From Erythrobacter sp. 34-65-8 (GTDB lineage Bacteria; Pseudomonadota; Alphaproteobacteria; Sphingomonadales; Sphingomonadaceae), in contig NCJP01000054.1 in the NCBI GenBank assembly GCA_002278985.1, positions 1,827 through 10,406 on the forward strand: a stretch of DNA of 8,580 bases. The letters run 5' to 3'. This document shows positions 5,244 to 8,580 of this stretch, in pieces. The notes below the pieces were generated by a model. That model had not been told where the DNA came from and searched no databases. It worked only from the letters and a program-made list of their open reading frames with translations. Each line of letters begins with the position of its first letter. The first letter of the stretch is position 1. Made by a program: the position numbers and the translations under genes.

Positions 5244-6224
5244 TTACGTGCCCGGCTCCAGCACGATCTTGCCGATGATCCGGCCTGCCGCCATTGCCTC
5301 GAACGCCTCCCGCCAGCGGGTGAGGGGGAGGGCCCGGTCGATGTGGGGGCGGATGCGGCCTTCGCTGGCGAAGCGGGCGACATCGGCCGCAATCGCTGCG
5401 CCCCGGTCAGGGAAACGGCGGGCATATTCCCCGGCCCGCACACCGACCACCGAGAAGCCCTTGATCAGCGGGATATTGACGGCAATCTCGGGAATCCGCC
5501 CGGAGACAAATCCGATCACCTGCAACTGCCCGCCAAAGGCAACGCAGCGGGTGCTTTCATCGAACACGTCCCCGCCGACCGGATCGAACACGATCTGGCA
5601 TAGCTTGCCGCCGGTAATGTCCCCCACCGCCTCGCGGAAACGGCCGGTGTTGGTGATCGCGGCGTCAACCGGGACTGCCGCTCTGATGGCGGCCAGCTTG
5701 TCTTCCCGGTGGGTTGCGGCAATCACGCGCGCGCCCAGGGCTTTGGCGAGATCGCAGGCGGCCAGGCCGACGCCGCCGCTCGCTCCGTGGACCAGCACCC
5801 ATTGCCCGGCTTGCAGCCGCCCGATCTCGACCAGCGCGGTCCAGGCAGTGTTATATGCCGCCCCAAGGGCCGCGGCGGCGGCAAAGCCTAGCCCTGCCGG
5901 TATCGGGCGCAGTGCGGCCACGGGAAGCGCGACATAGTCTGCCATGCCGCCCGTCTTGGACCCGCCCATGACGCGATCCCCGGCCCGCAAGCCGGAGCCT
6001 TCCGGCGCGCTGACCACTTCACCTGCCAGCTCCAGCCCGAGCGTGAAGGGCACCTCCGGCTTGAACTGGTAGGCACCGCGCGTCATCAGCAGGTCAGGGT
6101 AATTGAGCGAGGTGGCACGCACCTGCACCAGCGCCTGATCAGGCCCCGGCACCGGCATAGGCAGGTCCAGCAGCGAAAGGCCCGACAGATCGGGCGACAG
6201 CTGCTCGACCCGCAGCGCCTGCAT
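5244..6224 (-). CDS. Zinc-independent NADPH:quinone oxidoreductase family protein (MDR superfamily)
   Basis: 326 residues from ATG 6224 (MQALRVEQ). An in-frame ATG at 6239 would add MTDRV, but that ATG lies at the tip of a palindromic repeat and has no ribosome site; GGATAGGG just before 6224 favours the inner start. The fold order is that of medium-chain dehydrogenase/reductases: a GroES-like N-terminal half with LNYPDLLMTRGAYQ and a GLELAGEV motif, then a Rossmann half with the nucleotide-binding loop HGASGGVG (about residues 146-153) and a C-terminal KIVLEP strand. The cysteine cluster of the zinc-binding ADH-type proteins is absent. The family reduces quinones or conjugated carbonyls with NADPH; the true substrate cannot be told. 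It follows gloB on the same strand, so both may serve detoxification of reactive carbonyls, which is inference. The symbol qor would be loose, so none is given. Confidence 0.88.
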   Translation of the reverse strand: MQALRVEQLSPDLSGLSLLDLPMPVPGPDQALVQVRATSLNYPDLLMTRGAYQFKPEVPFTLGLELAGEVVSAPEGSGLRAGDRVMGGSKTGGMADYVALPVAALRPIPAGLGFAAAAALGAAYNTAWTALVEIGRLQAGQWVLVHGASGGVGLAACDLAKALGARVIAATHREDKLAAIRAAVPVDAAITNTGRFREAVGDITGGKLCQIVFDPVGGDVFDESTRCVAFGGQLQVIGFVSGRIPEIAVNIPLIKGFSVVGVRAGEYARRFPDRGAAIAADVARFASEGRIRPHIDRALPLTRWREAFEAMAAGRIIGKIVLEPGT

Positions 6225-6233
6225 GACCCTATC

Positions 6234-6327
6234 CGTCATTGCGAGCGGTGCAGCCGCGCGGCAATCCAGAGCGTCGGGTCGAAACGGCTCTGCATGGCCA
6301 CGTCGCCTTAGGCTCCTCGCTAGGACG
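6234..6327. repeat. Imperfect palindromic repeat element between gloB and the oxidoreductase gene
   Basis: The left arm (6234-6272) begins CGTCATTGCGAG and ends GGCAATCCAGAGC. The right arm (6287-6327), read in reverse complement, begins CGTCCTAGCGAG and ends GGCCATGCAGAGC. The outer 12 bases match at 10 positions and the inner 13 at 11; the middles differ in length by two bases. A 14-bp spacer separates the arms. The CATTGCGAG...CAATCCAGAGC pattern resembles dispersed palindromes I recall from sphingomonad genomes. The right arm looks more decayed. As RNA it would fold into a long hairpin between the two genes. Confidence 0.65.
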
Positions 6328-6338
6328 CGTCACGGGGG

Positions 6339-7094
6339 TCAGAAATTGTCCTTGGCAGCCCGCAGTGCTGCGAAGGTTTCCTGTGGCAGAGCGCCGCCCC
6401 AGCGGGCCCGCATGGCCGGCTCGTCGGCCCGCAGGAAGGGGTTGGTTGCAAGCTCGCGCGAGAGCACGGTGGGCACCGTGGGCTTGCCTTCGGCCCGCTT
6501 GCGCTCGATCTCGGCGGCGTAGTCCTTGAGCGCGGCATTGTCCGGATCGGCATGGAGCGCGAACTTGGCATTCGACTGGGTATATTCGTGCGCGCAGTAG
6601 AGCACGGTGTCTTCAGGCAGCGCCTTGATGCGTGAAAGGCTGTCCCAGAACTGGCCCGGCTCGCCTTCGAACATCCGCCCGCAGCCCAGCGCGAACACGG
6701 CATCGCCTACGAAGGCGACGCCCGCTGCGGGCAGGTGATAGGCGATATGGCCGTTGGTGTGGCCCGACACGTCGATCACCCCGGCCTCGAAGTGGCCGAG
6801 CGAAACGGTGTCGCCATCGGCCACCACCCGGTCGATCGCAGCGATCTTCTCGACTTCCTGCGGGGCGATGACGCGGGCACCGGTCGCGGCGACAATGGCC
6901 TCGTTGCCGCCCGCGTGGTCAGGGTGCCAGTGGGTGTTCCAGATCTGCGTGATCCGCCATCCCTTCGCTTCGGCCTGGCGGAGGTATTCGGCACCGTCGG
7001 GCGTGTCGATCGCAGCGGTCTCTCCGCTGGCGGGATCGTGAATGAGAAAGCCGTAGTTGTCGCTAAGGCACGGGAACTGGTGGATCTGGATCAT
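6339..7094 (-). CDS. gloB: Hydroxyacylglutathione hydrolase (glyoxalase II)
   Basis: 251 residues from ATG 7094 (MIQIHQFPCL). The frame can be opened at GTG 7103, but that codon lies inside the Shine-Dalgarno AGGTGGAG (7098-7105). This metallo-beta-lactamase-fold enzyme hydrolyses S-lactoylglutathione to lactate and glutathione, the last step of methylglyoxal detoxification in the cytoplasm. The two-metal site is complete: THWHPDH (His55, His57, Asp59, His60), SGHTNGH (His112), GDAVF (Asp131) and CAHEYT (His169). The glyoxalase II signature GCGRMFEG (about 137-144) and a C-terminal NPFLR region distinguish it from general beta-lactamase-fold hydrolases. Length is normal. It lies downstream of rpsA but behind a strong terminator, and upstream of the oxidoreductase gene across the palindromic repeat. 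Confidence 0.94.
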   Translation of the reverse strand: MIQIHQFPCLSDNYGFLIHDPASGETAAIDTPDGAEYLRQAEAKGWRITQIWNTHWHPDHAGGNEAIVAATGARVIAPQEVEKIAAIDRVVADGDTVSLGHFEAGVIDVSGHTNGHIAYHLPAAGVAFVGDAVFALGCGRMFEGEPGQFWDSLSRIKALPEDTVLYCAHEYTQSNAKFALHADPDNAALKDYAAEIERKRAEGKPTVPTVLSRELATNPFLRADEPAMRARWGGALPQETFAALRAAKDNF

Positions 7095-7120
7095 GCGCTC
7101 CACCTAGGGTGCCGGAGCGC

Positions 7121-7156
7121 AAAAGAAAAGGCCCGCCCTCCGCAGGGAGAACGGGC
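7121..7156 (-). terminator. Intrinsic terminator between rpsA and gloB
   Basis: On the minus strand GCCCGTTCTCC pairs with GGAGGGCGGGC (7156-7146 with 7141-7131), an 11-bp stem with two G-U pairs and a CTGC loop, followed by CTTTTCTTTT (7130-7121). On the + strand the same stem is followed by TTCTTCTTTA, so it can also act in the other direction. It probably ends the rpsA message, and lies 16 bp before the gloB Shine-Dalgarno. Confidence 0.85.
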
Positions 7157-7294
7157 TTCTTCTTTATCGGGATTTCGATCGTCCAACGACACCGAAGATG
7201 TCGCAAGGCCGACCTGCCGCCCGCAGGTGCTCGCGCACAGCGCGAAACAGCACCGAGGACGCTCGCCCGGATGGGCGAGCGCCACTCAGGTGCC
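7157..7294 (-). other. Structured 3' region of rpsA
   Basis: No convincing gene lies between the rpsA stop and the terminator. It holds a perfect 9-bp stem with a 4-nt loop (7260-7268 with 7273-7281), starting 13 bp after the rpsA stop and lacking a T-run, and two 5-bp stems: CCTGC/GCAGG near 7210-7226 and CGACA/TGTCG (7187-7191 with 7199-7203). These may stabilise the 3' end of the S1 message or give rise to a small 3'-derived RNA; neither can be shown from sequence alone. Confidence 0.4.
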
Positions 7295-8580
7295 TCAGTC
7301 CTTCTTCGCCTTGAGCGCTTCGCCGAGAATGTCGCCGAGCGATGCACCCGAATCGGACGAGCCGAACTGGGCCACGGCTTCCTTCTCTTCCGCGATCTGG
7401 CGGGCCTTGACCGAGAAGTTCGGCTTCTTCGAACGGTCGAAGCCGATCACCATCGCGTCGAGCTTCTGGCCGACCTGGAAGCGGTCAGGGCGCTGCTCGT
7501 CACGGTCACGGCCGAGGTCGGCGCGCTTGATGAAGCCGGTCGCGCCATCGTCGCCAACCTGCACTTCAAGGCCGCCGTCACGCACTTCGAGCACGGTCAC
7601 GGTGACCACGTCGTTGCGCTTCAGCGAGCCACCGCCAGCGGAGGCTTCGCTCGGTGCGCCCTTTTCGAGCTGCTTCATGCCGAGGCTGATGCGCTCCTTG
7701 TCGATATCGACATCGAGCACCACGGCTTCGACCTGCTCGCCCTTGCGGTGCAGCGCCAGCGCGTCTTCGCCCGAGAGGCCCCAGGCGATGTCCGACATGT
7801 GGACCATGCCGTCGACGTCGCCGTCGAGCCCGATGAACAGGCCGAATTCGGTCGCGTTCTTGACCTCGCCGGTGACCTTGGTCCCGACCGGGTTCTTGGC
7901 GGCGAATTCTTCCCACGGGTTGCCCTGGGCCTGCTTGAGGCCAAGGCTGATGCGGCGCTTGTCGCTATCGACCTCGAGCACCAGCACGTCGACTTCCTGC
8001 GAGGTCGAGACGATCTTGCCGGGGTGGACGTTCTTCTTGGTCCAGCTCATTTCCGAAACGTGGACCAGGCCTTCGATGCCGGCTTCCAGTTCCACGAAGG
8101 CACCGTATTCGGTGATGTTGGTGACCACGCCCGAAAGCTTGGCGCCGACCGGGTACTTCGCGGCCACGCCATCCCACGGATCGCTTTCCAGCTGCTTCAT
8201 GCCGAGGCTGATGCGCTGGGTTTCCTCGTTGATGCGGACGATCTGCACGGTCACGGTCTGGCCGATTTCGATCACTTCGCTCGGGTGGTTGACCCGCTTG
8301 TAGCTCATGTCGGTGACGTGGAGCAGGCCGTCGATGCCGCCCAGGTCCACGAACGCGCCGTAATCGGTGATGTTCTTGACCACACCATCGATCACCTGGC
8401 CTTCGGCCAGCTTGTCGATCAGCTCGCTGCGCTGTTCGGCGCGGGTTTCTTCCAGCACTGCACGGCGCGAGACGACGATGTTGCCGCGGCGGCGGTCCAT
8501 CTTCAGCACCATGAAGGGCTGCGGCACTTCCATCAGCGGGGTGACGTCGCGCACGGGGCGGATATCGACTTGGCTGCCGG
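7295..8580 (-). CDS. rpsA: 30S ribosomal protein S1, N-terminally truncated by the window edge
   Basis: 427 residues are visible; the frame continues past base 8580, and the first full codons read GSQVDIRPV, the end of the second S1 repeat. Four further S1 (OB-fold) repeats follow at about residues 59-130, 145-216, 232-303 and 322-394. The first three each carry the family pattern of TDYGAFV-like, GLLHVTDM-like and RISLGMKQ-like segments. The sixth is more diverged, as is usual. The C-terminus is short and charged (EALKAKKD). In E. coli the first two repeats, mostly missing here, dock S1 on the ribosome; the visible repeats bind mRNA and help unfold and place it in the 30S subunit. The expected full length is about 560-570 residues. 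An intrinsic terminator lies about 140 bp after the stop. Confidence 0.97.
   Translation of the reverse strand, partial: GSQVDIRPVRDVTPLMEVPQPFMVLKMDRRRGNIVVSRRAVLEETRAEQRSELIDKLAEGQVIDGVVKNITDYGAFVDLGGIDGLLHVTDMSYKRVNHPSEVIEIGQTVTVQIVRINEETQRISLGMKQLESDPWDGVAAKYPVGAKLSGVVTNITEYGAFVELEAGIEGLVHVSEMSWTKKNVHPGKIVSTSQEVDVLVLEVDSDKRRISLGLKQAQGNPWEEFAAKNPVGTKVTGEVKNATEFGLFIGLDGDVDGMVHMSDIAWGLSGEDALALHRKGEQVEAVVLDVDIDKERISLGMKQLEKGAPSEASAGGGSLKRNDVVTVTVLEVRDGGLEVQVGDDGATGFIKRADLGRDRDEQRPDRFQVGQKLDAMVIGFDRSKKPNFSVKARQIAEEKEAVAQFGSSDSGASLGDILGEALKAKKD

Noticed and set aside
5116..5937. A 273-codon plus-strand frame running through the atpF end and opposite the oxidoreductase gene
   Set aside because: It reads through the atpF terminator and lies antisense to a clear MDR protein; the composition is Arg/Pro/Ser/Ala-rich without motifs.
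6234..6327. Palindromic repeat as an insertion sequence or CRISPR unit
   Set aside because: There is no transposase gene, no target duplication that I can see and only one unit in the window, so it is called only a repeat element.
7161..7186. TTGGAC and TAAAGA on the minus strand as a gloB promoter
   Set aside because: The spacer is only 14 bp, too short for a standard promoter, and the -10 match is weak. A gloB promoter may exist here but I cannot place it.
7091..7285. A 64-codon minus-strand frame in the rpsA-gloB spacer
   Set aside because: Its ATG begins inside the 9-bp hairpin, the frame crosses the intrinsic terminator and overlaps the gloB start, and no ribosome site or known motif is seen.
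6735..8303. A 522-codon open frame on the plus strand opposite gloB and rpsA
   Set aside because: It spans two well-identified genes, the terminator and the spacer between them, and its product is low-complexity Ser/Arg/Pro/Thr. Long antisense frames are expected at this GC content.

Overview
This 8.58-kb window has high GC content and reads as ordinary chromosome of an alphaproteobacterium, most likely a sphingomonad (Sphingomonadales, Erythrobacter/Novosphingobium-like). The grounds are a split F0 operon in the order atpI-atpB-atpE-atpF'-atpF with two different b-type subunits, the AtpB N-terminus with its KVDPMHQF motif, and a ydbH-ynbE-ydbL cluster of the kind found in Gram-negative bacteria. 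The genus is inference. I see no mobile genes, CRISPR, tRNA or rRNA, and no undescribed multi-gene system. Both ends of the window cut through genes.

Region 1 (1-2438, + strand): the 3' two-thirds of ydbH, an AsmA-like protein, overlapping by 4 nt the gene for the small YnbE lipoprotein, followed by secreted YdbL (DUF1318). Together they form an envelope cluster linked in Enterobacteria to phospholipid movement between inner and outer membrane. A 153-bp gap with small hairpins and repeated TTGAC motifs separates it from region 2.

Region 2 (2592-5168, + strand): the membrane (F0) half of ATP synthase. AtpI helps assembly, AtpB (a) and AtpE (c-ring) carry protons, and b' and b form the peripheral stalk. 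The F1 genes are not here. The two intergenic gaps flanking atpE are the most informative non-coding parts. An AT-rich leader with repeated GTTTCA motifs and a good Shine-Dalgarno precedes atpE. A strong 12-bp hairpin ending in TTTT follows it. This arrangement suits making more c subunit than b/b'. A textbook intrinsic terminator (5200-5238) ends the operon.

Region 3 (5244-8580, - strand): reading leftward from the right edge, rpsA (ribosomal protein S1, cut at its N-terminus), a ~190-bp structured spacer ending in an intrinsic terminator, gloB (glyoxalase II), a ~95-bp imperfect palindromic element, and a zinc-independent NADPH:quinone oxidoreductase-family gene that runs convergent to atpF. 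gloB and the oxidoreductase may be cotranscribed. The gloB start lies directly after the rpsA-side terminator, which raises the question of how it is expressed.
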